In this document: in pieces, positions 13,351 through 23,098 of the stretch
Layout of the letters: every line of letters begins with the position of its first letter
Numbering within the stretch: the first letter of the stretch is position 1
From: Oikopleura dioica
Lineage: Eukaryota > Chordata > Appendicularia > Copelata > Oikopleuridae
Direction: 5' to 3'
NCBI GenBank assembly: GCA_907165135.1
Contig: OU015568.1
Span: 8,564,501-8,628,500 of the forward strand
DNA length: 64,000 bases
Translations under genes and position numbers: made by a program
The notes under the pieces: model-generated
Told to the model about the DNA's origin: nothing
The model's database searches: none
What the model saw: only the letters and a program-made list of their open reading frames with translations

Positions 13351-14963
13351 TTAGGCAGCAAAAGTTGGGATGATAGTGTGTTCTTCTGGAGCATATCGGG
13401 GGTCCTAAATATCGTTGAAATCAAAGTTGGCGATCAAAAGCACTACCTTGGTGATGTCCTTGTGTCGATTTTTCCATGCTTTGACTGGGGCAGAGAGGCC
13501 GAGATTGAGAAGCTCGAAGATGGAGCAAGCAAGAGTGAAGCAAGCCAAAATGAACATGATATGAAGAACGTAGGTCTTTTCATTCGGTCTAGAGACGAAA
13601 CAGGCCGTCATGGAGAGGCATGGAGTTGCGTCGCAATAGTAAACCTAGAAGAGTGAAATTCTCTTCGTTGATTTCAATTTTTACCTTTGGCATGACAAGG
13701 TCGAAAATGTACACCTTGAAGTAGAACGAAATGAAAGCCATTTCGATGAGCGTTCTGCACAACACCTTGAAAGATTAATTTCAGTCAAGAATCGCCATAG
13801 AAAAGAAAGCTGAAACGGAAGGAAACGAAGCGACTTACCATGGAGAAATAGCCAAGGAAGAGCTTGGGCGGAGTCATATTGGACTGGTCCATGGCTTTGG
13901 TCGCCATAATCCCATCTTTGTTCAATTTCTCCTCGATTTCCGCGTTCTCGTCCAGCAGTTTCGTTTCCTCTTCAACATCCTGAAATAGAAACTCGTGACT
14001 TTCTTTAAATAGGTATTGAAATTCGAATGATTCTTCGATGACATAAGAAAGTTTAAGTCTTAGTCTACTGAATTGTGCTTCAGTCTGTCCTACGCATCCG
14101 GAGTATAGTATCCGGGACCCAGGTGTTTTTTTCCTTCAAGCTTGGGAAAAGTAGACTGTATCATACTGCTCTATCATCCTTGACAAAAAATATATCAAAT
14201 GGAAAATTAATCTAAAGATCTTCCTCTATGATTTCAATGCTTTCAATAAATAGTTTTACCTGAAGAACAAACTCCATCTGCTCAGTTTCGGCCGCGATAT
14301 GCCCATCAGTCAAAATAATCTCATCCTTGCAAGCCTTGATAAATCGTTTTTCAAAATTCAATTCGATCTTTCGTTTCTCCCGTAATTTTCCTTCAATTTC
14401 TTCCTTTCGCGCACGTGCGTCTTTGATTTCTTTCGTCTTGTGCACAACGTAAGTCATGTAGATTACTGTCGGAAGACAAACACTAACATTTGTGTAAACA
14501 GCAAGGAGGAGAGAAGATATCCTTACGTGAAGATCTGAATGGCCCAGAAAACGATGACATCGATGGGAAGGAATCTATTCGTGCACATTTCATTGCAACC
14601 AGGCATTTTTGTATCGCATTTGAGTTTTTTATCTAATAATTGATTTATCGTTAATAGACCGGATTAATGTAGTAGTCGAAGAGTTTATAAAGGATTTGCC
14701 AAAGTGTGACTCCCGAAAAATAATAGTTTGATGATTATTTTTATGTTTTTATAGTTTTTAAATTACAAATCAAGAACCCAAAATTCTACGAATCCCTTGT
14801 TCTGCTTCTTCTCCTTTGATTTACCTTTGAAAGTGTTGTCGACAATCGAAACAAGAAATAACAGCCTGAAAACATCGAAAAAAGTGTTATAAAATTTCCC
14901 AGCCCAGGTCGAATGCTTCCCAGCTTCGCTGATAAACCCTTCTACGGCATGCCAGCCTCCCAT
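13351..14963 (-). CDS. Connexin (gap-junction channel protein)
   Basis: Connexins form hexameric plasma-membrane hemichannels that dock between cells. Seven exons (14963-14825, 14632-14527, 14482-14260, 13979-13839, 13765-13685, 13644-13447, 13404-13351) join in phase with GT..AG borders to give 313 aa. The start MGGWHAVEG resembles connexin N-termini (MGDWSxL). The first extracellular loop has the family pattern C-x6-C-x3-C (residues about 52, 59, 63). After TM2 (FWAIQIFTVCLPT) comes a charged cytoplasmic loop; TM3 begins RTLIEMAF. The second loop has C-x4-C-x5-C followed by FVSRPNEKT, a connexin hallmark. Introns are 37-60 nt except those near 14.1 and 14.7 kb. The cytoplasmic tail after TM4 is short. 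Identification is firm; the subtype is not assigned. Confidence 0.93.
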
Positions 14964-15342
14964 CTTGTTCCGCTTTTTCTTCGCTCAAAGATCTGGTTTT
15001 CTCTCTTCGCAAGTCTCTTTTTTTCCTTCCGCGTTTTTCAAAAAATCGTGGATTCTTTATTTCACGTTCAATGCGCTGCGATACTGTTTGAATAGAGTTA
15101 ATGTTTAACTGCTTCTTTGATAAAATCAAGTGGTCTGTATTTGAGAAGTGATTCAGAATCATGGGCACGCGTCGTAGTCTGTCGTAAATTATCATTTTTT
15201 AGCAAGCGAATTTTATTCGGTCTCCATATTTCATTTTTGTACAATTTTATGGACGGCTAGAAGCAAAACAGTAAAACATCGAGGATTGGAAAGTACAGAG
15301 CAGGATTTCTCAAGCTTTCAAAAGTGAAAGTTTTCTGAATAT

Positions 15343-15758
15343 TCATTTGTCAGTGTTTTCCTTCTTCCCTCTTCGCTCATTTGAAAGAACTCTTCTCTGC
15401 CGCTCTACGTATCGTTTCGTACCATGGCTAGAAATAAATGAGGAGAAAATCGAAGAGGTTTACCGTTGGGTAGTTGAGCGAATCACAACAGCTGCTGGAG
15501 TTGTTGAAACAAGAAGTTCTTGGTCAACTCCACTAGATTTTTTCTTCTTTGGAGCTTGATTTTCCTGATCGGGCGGAGATGTTCGCGGGTGGAACTCGAC
15601 GAGGAACTTCGATTTGAAATAGAGGCTCTTGTATTTCGTTCTCGTATAGAAACCATAAAAGTTAATAAATCTTTTAGATGTTGTATAGTTTTAATGAACG
15701 ACATTCAGCACGTCACACAACTTTCATTATTATCGACAAATTCCTCGAAATCGCACAT
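15343..15758 (-). CDS. Small basic protein, unknown
   Basis: I do not recognise this protein. Exons 15758-15715, 15670-15464 and 15427-15343 join in phase to 111 aa. The N-terminus is acidic (MCDFEEFVDNNES); the middle is aromatic and basic (FYGFYTRTKYK), followed by a PKKKKSSG segment resembling a nuclear localisation signal and a very basic C-terminus. The first intron (44 nt) can be joined only as GA..AG; the second (36 nt) is GT..AG. The start lies only 25 nt after the stop of the upstream gene on the same strand, which suggests a shared polycistronic transcript resolved by trans-splicing, as known for Oikopleura operons. The exon chain is consistent but has no homology support. Confidence 0.55.
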
Positions 15759-15783
15759 TATAATGTTCAAAAAACTTAATATA

Positions 15784-16600
15784 TTAAACGATTCCTTCAA
15801 CTTTTAGACTTCTAGCGGAATCAGGAATCGCACCTTCCGAAAAATCCGTGTCTCCAGGAAGACCGTAATCAGCGTAGTCAAATTCAAGCTTGTCCAGATC
15901 GTCCTCAGCTAAAATCGCGTCTTCCTGAAAAGCACTTTCTTCGAGGTAATATTCGTCCTGTTGCATTCGCCCGCTGATCTCCATCAGCCGTTCTTTTTGG
16001 TTCTTCTGAAGACGCAAGAAAGCTCGGGAAAACTGCTTCATCGTCGTATCACTAGAATTTTATCAACTAAAATAGTCTTTTTTTCTGATTCTTACCGAAG
16101 GCGAATGAAATGCTTGAATCGTTTACACTGGGAAAGCTGCTTTTTGATCAACTTCGTAAGCGATTTATTGACTCCTGCCAGTTCTTCTAGGGGATTCTGC
16201 GGACCAAAGGAAGATCGAACATTTTCCGCGAGTTCCGGAGATATCAACTTTTCCATCACCCCAACGTCAATCGATTCCATTCGGCGTTTCTGTTCCTTGG
16301 GTTTTGGGTGTTCTCTGCACTGCTGCATCTTGCCGACCATTTGTTTTCTCAGCTTTTCGCTCATTTTTCGCAAATTTTCCTTTTGCAAAATTAGTACTGA
16401 ATATTCTCTATCGCCTCCCAAAGTACCTGCTTTGCATATTTCACAGCATAAAGATTTGTCCATGAATTCAGCCTATCAACTGCATCCAAAACATCATCAA
16501 TCGCGTCATTATCCGCTGCTCTTTCTCGTCTTTTCTCAATTCTAGCGAAGCAAAAAGAAACCTGGAAAACAAAAAGGAGTTTCATTTTCGCTTTTTTCAT
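15784..16600 (-). CDS. Probable secreted or luminal helical protein, unknown
   Basis: Exons 16600-16427, 16379-16096 and 16051-15784 join in phase to 241 aa; the introns are 47 and 44 nt, GT..AG, the typical size here. The N-terminus (MKLLFVFQVSFCFA after a short basic lead) looks like a signal peptide. The rest is charged and mostly helical with few cysteines, and the tail is acidic (EEDAILAEDDLDKLEFDYADY-like). No family is recognised. The downstream gene starts 25 nt beyond its stop on the same strand, so the two may be co-transcribed. The start could be the Met at 16600 or the one at 16585, which gives a cleaner signal peptide. Confidence 0.65.
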
Positions 16601-17345
16601 AAAACTGTTTCGCCAAAAATGCGCAGCTTTATAAAGATTAGCAAAAAGGTTAGCCTAGTCATTTATGTGGGTCTTTATCTAATATCAATGTCGTGGAAAA
16701 GGCGAGAAATCAGAAAAAGGCCAAAGGATATTTCTAGCGCAAGCGCTTGGAATCTGTTTTCGCAATTTCTGCGTAAAATTACGTTTTTCATGGCCATGAA
16801 CTTCCAAAATATTCTCAAAAGCTCACAGAATAACAAAGATTGAACCAGTATCAAGTTGATATCGAAATAACTCCGCTGGTTACAGGAAACAAAACGATCA
16901 CTGTGGCCTACTCATGAAGATTCGGCGCCTATTCGTAAGATGATAACATTTTGCACGTTTGGTCTATCCTCATTCGACCATTTTCGCTCGTTCACATCAT
17001 TAGGATAACACGAAAAGGCAAAAAAAAAAGAGAAATGGGGAAGCAACAATCCAAGTCCCCGACGGAAATTCCTTCGATATCGGCAGATTTTCTTGTTCCA
17101 AGCAAAGGGTTAGGTTATTCGCTTTTTTGAATTTCATAATTTTTATCTATTCAATATTTCATCTTTTATTTTAGACTCAAAAAAACCATAAGACCCATAT
17201 TTATGCGATAAATTTATTTTTTCTCTTTTCAAATTGTTTCCGATTAGGACAAATTAAATCCAATTTAGACAAAAGTGTAAAAATTGTGAGCGTTTGTGCC
17301 GTATGGACTACCCTGTTAAATGTAAAGAGCCAAAATATATATTTT
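16601..17345. other. Stretch without a firm gene
   Basis: A plus-strand frame starting at 16619 (75 codons, with one hydrophobic segment VSLVIYVGLYLISM) and a short protein-like frame near 16849-16911 (ending TITVAYS, stop) could belong to a small gene, but no in-phase splice joins them. The remainder is AT-rich with nothing supported. Confidence 0.4.
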
Positions 17346-17480
17346 GGACGCTGAAGGAATGGTTTATTCACTTATTTAACTTCTTGTTAGACATTGACAG
17401 TCGTAAAATATCTTAATTTATTTGAAAAGCTTCAACCACAATTCAGCAAAAATAAAAGCGAATGAAGAAATGATCGAATT
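17346..17480 (+). repeat. Stray copy of the neighbouring gene's intron
   Basis: These 135 bases match 17879-18044, which contain the second intron of the downstream gene plus about 11 nt of the exon before it and 22 nt of the exon after it. The copy lacks an internal block of about 45 nt present in the gene (near 17907-17955) and carries other substitutions. No adjoining coding exons are recognisable. Confidence 0.8.
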
Positions 17481-17518
17481 TGCTATAGCAAGTGTATCAA
17501 ACCTAACCCTCTGAAAGC

Positions 17519-18180
17519 ATGAAGACCTTCGAATTCTCCCGTCGAACATGGAAGTACTGCGAATGTTCGTCGATTTCCGCCGAGAAATCTATCCTCCAGC
17601 AAGATGGGAAACTCTACGCTCAATACTTCTGCGACGATTGTCATTACCGATCTTTCCGAATGTTCGACGAAGAAGATCGCTGCTTTGTCTGCCCTGCTGG
17701 AAAGTGTGAGAAGATCATGACTTTCGACGAATTCAAGGAAGAGAAATGTTGCTTTCAGACGAAACTGAGCACAATCCGGGTAACTTCTGAGATATATTCT
17801 TGATTGAAATGATGATGATTAGAAAAGCATTCTGAAGAGTGAGGAAGAAGCATTGGCTGATTTGGACAAGAGGATTGAGGACGCTGAAGGAATGGTTTAT
17901 TCACTTCTAAGATCTGAAATTGTTATACATTTTGATGGATATAAAGCTTACAAGACATTGACAGTCGAAAAATATCTTAATTTATATGAAAAGCTTCAAC
18001 CACAATTGAGCAAAAATAAAAGCGAATGAAGAAATGATCGAATTAGCTCGCCAGAACAAGATGAAAGAGGAGCAGGAGCTCCAACGATTGAAACTCGCCA
18101 GAGAAGAGATCAAAGACCGAAAATACATGAGCGCAGATCTACAGATACAGTATCAATCCGGCTTCCCAACTCTCATCTAA
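17519..18180 (+). CDS. Small zinc-binding (Cys cluster) and coiled-coil protein
   Basis: Exons 17519-17779, 17823-17889 and 18023-18180 join to 161 aa. The N-terminal half has paired cysteines (YCEC, FCDDCH, CFVCPAGKC, EKCC) spaced like a treble-clef or B-box-type zinc fold. The C-terminal half is a charged coiled coil (KSILKSEEEALADLDKRIED, then QELQRLKLAREEIKDRK). Intron 1 is 43 nt GT..AG. Intron 2 (133 nt) fits only as GAAG|GAATGG...AAAAG|CG, a GA..AG intron, because no GT donor has the required phase. A partial copy of that intron lies upstream at 17346-17480. It may be a RING/TRIM-like regulatory protein, but the cysteine spacing does not match a family I can name. Confidence 0.6.
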
Positions 18181-18277
18181 TTCGAACTGATAATCATTTT
18201 GTGGCGTGAAGACGCTTTTATGCCTTGCTGATAGAGAATAAAAGAGTAGAACTTTGTTCTTGGCTGTATTTTTAACT

Positions 18278-18613
18278 CTAGCATGGTCCGTCTGTAACAG
18301 TGACAGTGTGGGGAATACAGTTGTGTTCAATGAGGGATTCATATTCGTATCGGTTGCTGTACTGAACGCCGTTAGATCCGCAGTGAGGCATGTACATCAT
18401 TGGAACTGGCAAAGCACTGCAAGCTGCTTCGCACTCTCCATCGTGGAATTTCTCGATCGGGAGACCAGCGCATTCGGCAAGCATGTCCAACTCACAGCTG
18501 TTCGAGTAGGTCTTTCCGTCAGAGCCGCAAACGGGATCGTAGCTCATCGGGCAGACTCGTCTGCAAGCAGGATTGGCGGCGGCAAGGGCGAAAATTGCGG
18601 CAAAAAGTTTCAT
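18278..18613 (-). CDS. Secreted Kazal-type serine protease inhibitor, two domains
   Basis: A single exon of 111 aa begins with a short signal peptide ([16 protein letters not shown]). The first domain is a canonical Kazal fold: six Cys in the order C-x3-C-x7-C-x10-C-x7-C, then the last Cys after FHDGE, with the signature [13 protein letters not shown]. Kazal domains insert a binding loop into the active site of serine proteases. The second domain keeps [10 protein letters not shown] but lacks two of the six cysteines, including the one after YSN, so one disulfide is missing and it may be structurally altered. A related Kazal gene follows upstream on the same strand. Confidence 0.88.
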   Translation of the reverse strand: MKLFAAIFALAAANPACRRVCPMSYDPVCGSDGKTYSNSCELDMLAECAGLPIEKFHDGECEAACSALPVPMMYMPHCGSNGVQYSNRYEYESLIEHNCIPHTVTVTDGPC

Positions 18614-19042
18614 GTTTGAAGTTCGGTTTTTTGGTGTCTCGGAAAATATGATCTGAAAATGGAGATCGAGCAGATTTTATAAGAGATGTTTGTTTGTTTT
18701 CGAGTGACTTTAAGACGTCGAGTGTTTGCCAATGTGAGGCTTACTGTACTGCAGAAACTTTGAGGTAAGTACGCGAGGAGATGAGAATATATTCAAGGAC
18801 ACTTCAAGAAGTTTCAGATAAAAGGGCGGGGACTTTAATTGACGTCATCAGCTAAAACTGGTAAGAACTGGTGTAAAAGCGGACTGATAACAACATAATT
18901 ACAGTCACATATCATAATACCGAAGGTTTTCAGGATCGAAATTTCGAAAAAGGAAGACTTCTTATTCGCGAGAAAGATCATTTTTCGCTCGCAATTCAGG
19001 TTTTATACAGGAAGATAGATTGTTACTTGACCGTAATCCGAC
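18614..19042. other. Intergenic stretch between the two Kazal genes
   Basis: No open frame or motif of note; presumably promoter of the downstream Kazal gene and 3' region of the upstream one. Confidence 0.4.
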
Positions 19043-19411
19043 TTATCTTGTTATAAGAACTTGTCGGGGTACTGTATTCCTGAACCTGAAAAGTCCTATA
19101 ACAAGTAAAGAGAGAATACAAAGAAACACGACAATAATATAATCATTTCTTCGGAGTGAATTCCACATTTGCTCGATTTTCTCGCTATCGCACTTTCCTT
19201 CATGCAAGAGGTGAACGTCCGCAGATTTGTTTTTCAGCGCCTCGCAATAGTTGTGACCTCTGAGATCGCAAGCATTGGCATAAGTTACTCCATCGCTTCC
19301 ACAAACGGGCATGTACTCAAAAGTGCAGACATATGGGCAGGAGTTATTCAGGGGTTGCAATGTGGGGCTTCCAAGAGACAGAGTTAGCAAAAATACTAAT
19401 TTTTCGAGCAT
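19043..19411 (-). CDS. Membrane-anchored Kazal-type inhibitor
   Basis: A single exon encodes 122 aa: a signal peptide (MLEKLVFLLTLSLGSPT), one Kazal domain (C-x3-C-x7-C with PVCGSDGVTYANAC, six cysteines complete) and, after a short linker, a transmembrane segment (DYIIVVFLCILSLLVIGLF) with a basic cytoplasmic tail. Kazal domains inhibit serine proteases; the membrane anchor would hold this one at the cell surface. The start lies 64 nt after the stop of the upstream four-TM gene on the same strand. A GT inside the tail codons (TTCAG|GTTCAG) could be a splice donor, but the unspliced frame ends cleanly. Confidence 0.85.
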   Translation of the reverse strand: MLEKLVFLLTLSLGSPTLQPLNNSCPYVCTFEYMPVCGSDGVTYANACDLRGHNYCEALKNKSADVHLLHEGKCDSEKIEQMWNSLRRNDYIIVVFLCILSLLVIGLFRFRNTVPRQVLITR

Positions 19412-19475
19412 GTTTTGGGTTCTAGGCTCTTCCTTGATTTCAAGTCTGAAATATAAAATAACAAGCTTTCATTAT

Positions 19476-20571
19476 CTAAATGTAAGTCTTCATAAGAAAG
19501 AAGAACAGTCCAAGAAAGAGAGAAACAGTGCCAGTTATCAAGAAATGGTAGCTGCCTTCTGGGATAACTTATATCACTATTAAGTTTGCTTTTTCTAAAC
19601 AGGATATAATTTTACCCAGTCCTTGTATGAAGATCATTCGAGCAGGTCACTTGTCTCGTGAGTGAGCAATCTTCTTTCAGCCCTTTAATTGCCTCTTTGA
19701 GTAAAAGATCGTCTAAAAATATAAGTGGATAAAAATACGATTACAAAGAGGTTAAATTATGATGTCATTTGATAAGGTGCCATTTTAAAATTATCATTAA
19801 TTTTAATTCTTTAATCAAAATTTTCAATAGACAGATTATTACTTTACCGATTATATTCGATATTCCAACGCCTAGAAAAAGAGCAATCGAGACATTCAGG
19901 TCGTAGAAAGTTGTGACAATCTCAAACGGTAAGATACAAAAGGAAAGAATGATGATAGTCCTTGTCACTAAAATTAAATTATCGATTATGTTTCATAGTT
20001 ATTTATAGAATAAACCATTTATTGCTACGCCAAACGTCCAGTTATTTAGGTTTTCATTGTCACGACTTGTCCATGTTACTAAATTTACGTCAAACATTGT
20101 TTCTAGTCGTAATTAAACCAGAGTTGTTTGCGATGAAACCCGACCACAAACCAAGCTCAAAATCAGCTGAGCGATCCTCAAAAATATTTTCGAAGGTTGC
20201 GTTTAGAAACGATATGTAGAGTGGAGTTTCTAGTGCGATTTTCAGAAGTCGAATCCTGACTCTCATATTTTTGATGTGAGCAGTTCCAGTTGCTAACTCA
20301 TTCGGATCTGTTACAGGTGTGAAGAGTGTAGGAATACTTTGCCTGTGCAAGATTTACCAGCAAGTTAAATGCGATAAGAAAAACCGAGCTCCTATAAGGC
20401 CCCTATTTCGCCCTCTACTAGCATTGTCCTTGATGAAATCCCGTGGCTTAATTGAAAGTCAGTAGTCCTTTCATTTGAGATATCAGACGAAAGGTATGTT
20501 TTTCCTCTCTGAATCGAGTCATATGCTGCTTCAATATCTTGAACGACCGAAGAGCTATCTAAGTCGGCCAT
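19476..20571 (-). CDS. Four-transmembrane protein, unknown (tetraspan-like)
   Basis: Seven exons (20571-20429, 20391-20315, 20259-20119, 20078-20016, 19967-19848, 19712-19617, 19555-19476) join in phase to 239 aa. The N-terminus is acidic and Ser-rich. Hydrophobic stretches are SSVFLIAFNLLVNLA, a weaker one near LETPLYISFL, TRTIIILSFCILPFEIVTT with IALFLGVGISNIIG, and FLITGTVSLFLGLFFFLM at the C-terminus. The loop after the first contains ELGLWSG and N-glycosylation-type sequons. The topology recalls the PMP22/claudin superfamily but the signature cysteines are not seen. Intron 1 needs GA..AG (37 nt) and the last intron GG..AG (61 nt). A canonical choice for the last intron would give a different, non-membrane C-terminus, so that end is uncertain. 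Confidence 0.55.
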
Positions 20572-20825
20572 GCTTTGCCTTTATAGGAAGTTCTTCTTGT
20601 AGATTCTACTTTCAACCAAAAGGGCGCCAGTAAGACACGGCTCAGTACTTCTTCGGTTATGGCTCGTGCCCCTTCTAAAACCTCATCTTCTCCTATCTAG
20701 CGCCTTCTTAATCCTCCTCAAGTTGTGTTTCACGTGAATAATATATATAATGCTTGAAGATGCCATGTTTTTAGAGATTCTCCTGCAAGATCTTGTATTT
20801 TTTTTATCAGATAAGCAACAAGAAT

Positions 20826-21664
20826 AATATGCATAGGCTTACCGGACTGATTTTTGCCGATTTTTCTACCTGAGTTGGGGGGTCTTATGATACAGTTTTA
20901 GAAAGTGCACAAGCTAAGTTTTCATTTGGGCACAATATCAAGGGGTCTAGGTCATGCCCCCAAGGCAATTTATGTGACCTGATGTTCCAAAATAGGCACT
21001 TGAACTCTTTAATCGATTTTTTCGATGTGTTTAGGAGCTCTAGAGCCTTGAGGAGTAATTGTGGTAGAGAGCTCAGACTCTGAGCTTTCTGTAGAGCCCA
21101 TAAAATCTAGCTGCCCTCGGGTCTAGCGACCTCTTGTGGCCCTAGAAGTTGACCTAATTAGTGCTTCAGTTGGAAATCTTCAGGTTTCGAGTCGAATTTC
21201 CGTATTCTTAACTTACTTGTTATATTTATAAAACAACTATAAACAATATGTGAGTCTTTAGAAATTGAACCGCGGTTGAACCGGGTGGTTTTTTTTTCAA
21301 TTTCCTTTCAGGTTCCTGTCGAATAATACCCATATTATCATCTTCTTTGACTAATAGAGGCCGCTAGACCGGAGGGCAGCTAGATTTTATGGGCTCTACA
21401 GAAAGCTCAGAGTCTGAGCTCTCTACCACAATTACTCCTCAAGGCTCTAGAGCTCCTAAACACATCGAAAAATCGATTAAAGAGTTCAAGTGCCTATTTT
21501 GGGACTTCCGGTCCAATAAATTGCCTTGGGGGCATGACCCAGACCCCTTGATTGTGTGCCCAAATGAAAGCTCAGGACATGAGCTTTCTAAATATATGTG
21601 ACATGACCCCCAAATTAAGCTAGAAAAATAGGCCAAAATTTAGTCCGGTAAGCCTAAATATGCA
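20826..21664. mobile_element. Foldback DNA transposon 2 with 8-bp target duplication
   Basis: The element spans 20834-21656, starts TAGGCTTACCGG and ends CCGGTAAGCCTA. It is flanked on both sides by AATATGCA (20826-20833 and 21657-21664), an 8-bp target-site duplication as made by hAT-type transposases. The inverted arms are about 280-300 nt long and closely similar (for example 21049-21120 against 21372-21445), enclosing a unique centre of about 220 nt. There is no transposase frame. It lies between the four-TM gene and EMC3. Confidence 0.88.
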
Positions 21665-21925
21665 CATGTATACATATTGAATAAAAAATACTCAAAAGTT
21701 ACATCTATATAATCGAGATAAGTATGATTATATCAAATAATTAACCAATGACAAAAACATCAGATAAAGAAAAGAGAAGATACTCATAGCTTCATACTAC
21801 TTTAGATCTACATCAGTACTCATATTTTATTACGAAACACACAGTAATGAAGGAATTGAAGAAGTTTTCGTTATTCATACAGTTAGTTATTAAAATTGGC
21901 CTATTTTCATAATTTTTATTTTCCT

Positions 21926-22832
21926 CTATGTTTGCAAGAGCATCTTCTCCACATTCTCCAAGGCATTTTTGTAGTTGGTGATTTTGAGCGCTTCCCATTC
22001 TGCTTTGAAGGCTTTTTGTTCGTCTTGAATTTGTCCGCCGACGCCACCTGGCATTTGTTGTTGCATCGCTCGAGCTTGATCAGCCTGGTTGTCTTCACCA
22101 AGAACCAGCTCATAAACACCTTGGAGCAAACAGTAAAGAAAAGCGTTTGAAGCCTCTCTCACCTCTCATTCCAAAAGCACCAATAAAGTACCAACTCATT
22201 GAGGAAATCCAAGAAGCGTCGAGGGAGGACAAGTCAATGCCTCGCTGCATCAGTTGCTTGAATCTGAGCGTCAATGGAAAAGGAACACGAGCAGCTAAGA
22301 AGCCAGAGAAGGCATAAGAAACCCATCTAAAAATGGCTCATCAAAGGCATCTTCGAAGAACGGCTTACCCTCCAATGACGATCATCGGGAGCATATTTGT
22401 CATTTGGCCTTTGAGTTGATCCCCCATCATAGAAGGGTCCTGCATCGGATTTTTCACAGCTCCTTCAGTATCCTTGCCGATAGTGAGAGCTCCCTGCTCG
22501 CCAATAAGATGACGTTTTCGGATTTCGAAGGAATTGGCTGGTAAAAAGTGGCCATTTTCCCGGAGAAGAGCGGACCTAGATTCAATTTATCAGATGTTTC
22601 AGGAGATTCTCTTACCTTCGAAGTGTCTGCATGGTTTTGACAGAATCAAGAGATCCCTGGCTTGGACCATTTTTCAAAATAATCATCAGGTAATGTCGGA
22701 TCAGCCCGAATAAGAAGGTGATGATCTAAAAGAATCTTTATAGAATGAGTTATTTATCTGAATTTTTACCAGAATTGGTGCAATGACCCAGTACCGGATC
22801 TGCGGATCGAGCGTAATCGCATCTCGAATCAT
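21926..22832 (-). CDS. EMC3: ER membrane protein complex subunit 3 (EMC3/TMEM111)
   Basis: EMC3 is an Oxa1/YidC-superfamily subunit of the ER membrane complex, which inserts transmembrane helices into the ER. Five exons (22832-22770, 22725-22616, 22575-22369, 22326-22163, 22119-21926) with GT..AG introns of 43-46 nt give 245 aa, close to the usual 261. Recognisable segments in order are [16 protein letters not shown] at the start, the first TM ([19 protein letters not shown]), the positively charged [22 protein letters not shown] region, [34 protein letters not shown] and the C-terminal [16 protein letters not shown]. The ATG follows directly on TTTTAG, as for a spliced-leader acceptor. Identification is firm. 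Confidence 0.95.
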
Positions 22833-23098
22833 CTAAAATCAGAAAATTTGAACAACTTCGGCTAAATAGATATTCGCAAATGTTTCATAATTTACAAGGA
22901 GTATTGGAGAATAGGTCAGTAGGAGCAACTTTGACTCGAAATGGAATTAGTATTTCTATGATACAGAATTTATAATAATGCACAGTTTGTATGAACATAT
23001 TTATAAGACTTTATAGGTATCGGCGGGCGGGTTAGTCGAGCAGCATCAAGGAATAGTAAAATATAATATTCTAAATTGTGGATTCAAGGGCAAAGATT

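Noticed and set aside
15961-16545. 194-codon plus-strand open frame
   Set aside because: It is antisense to the helical protein gene; the minus strand has consistent exons with 44-47 nt introns and a signal peptide.
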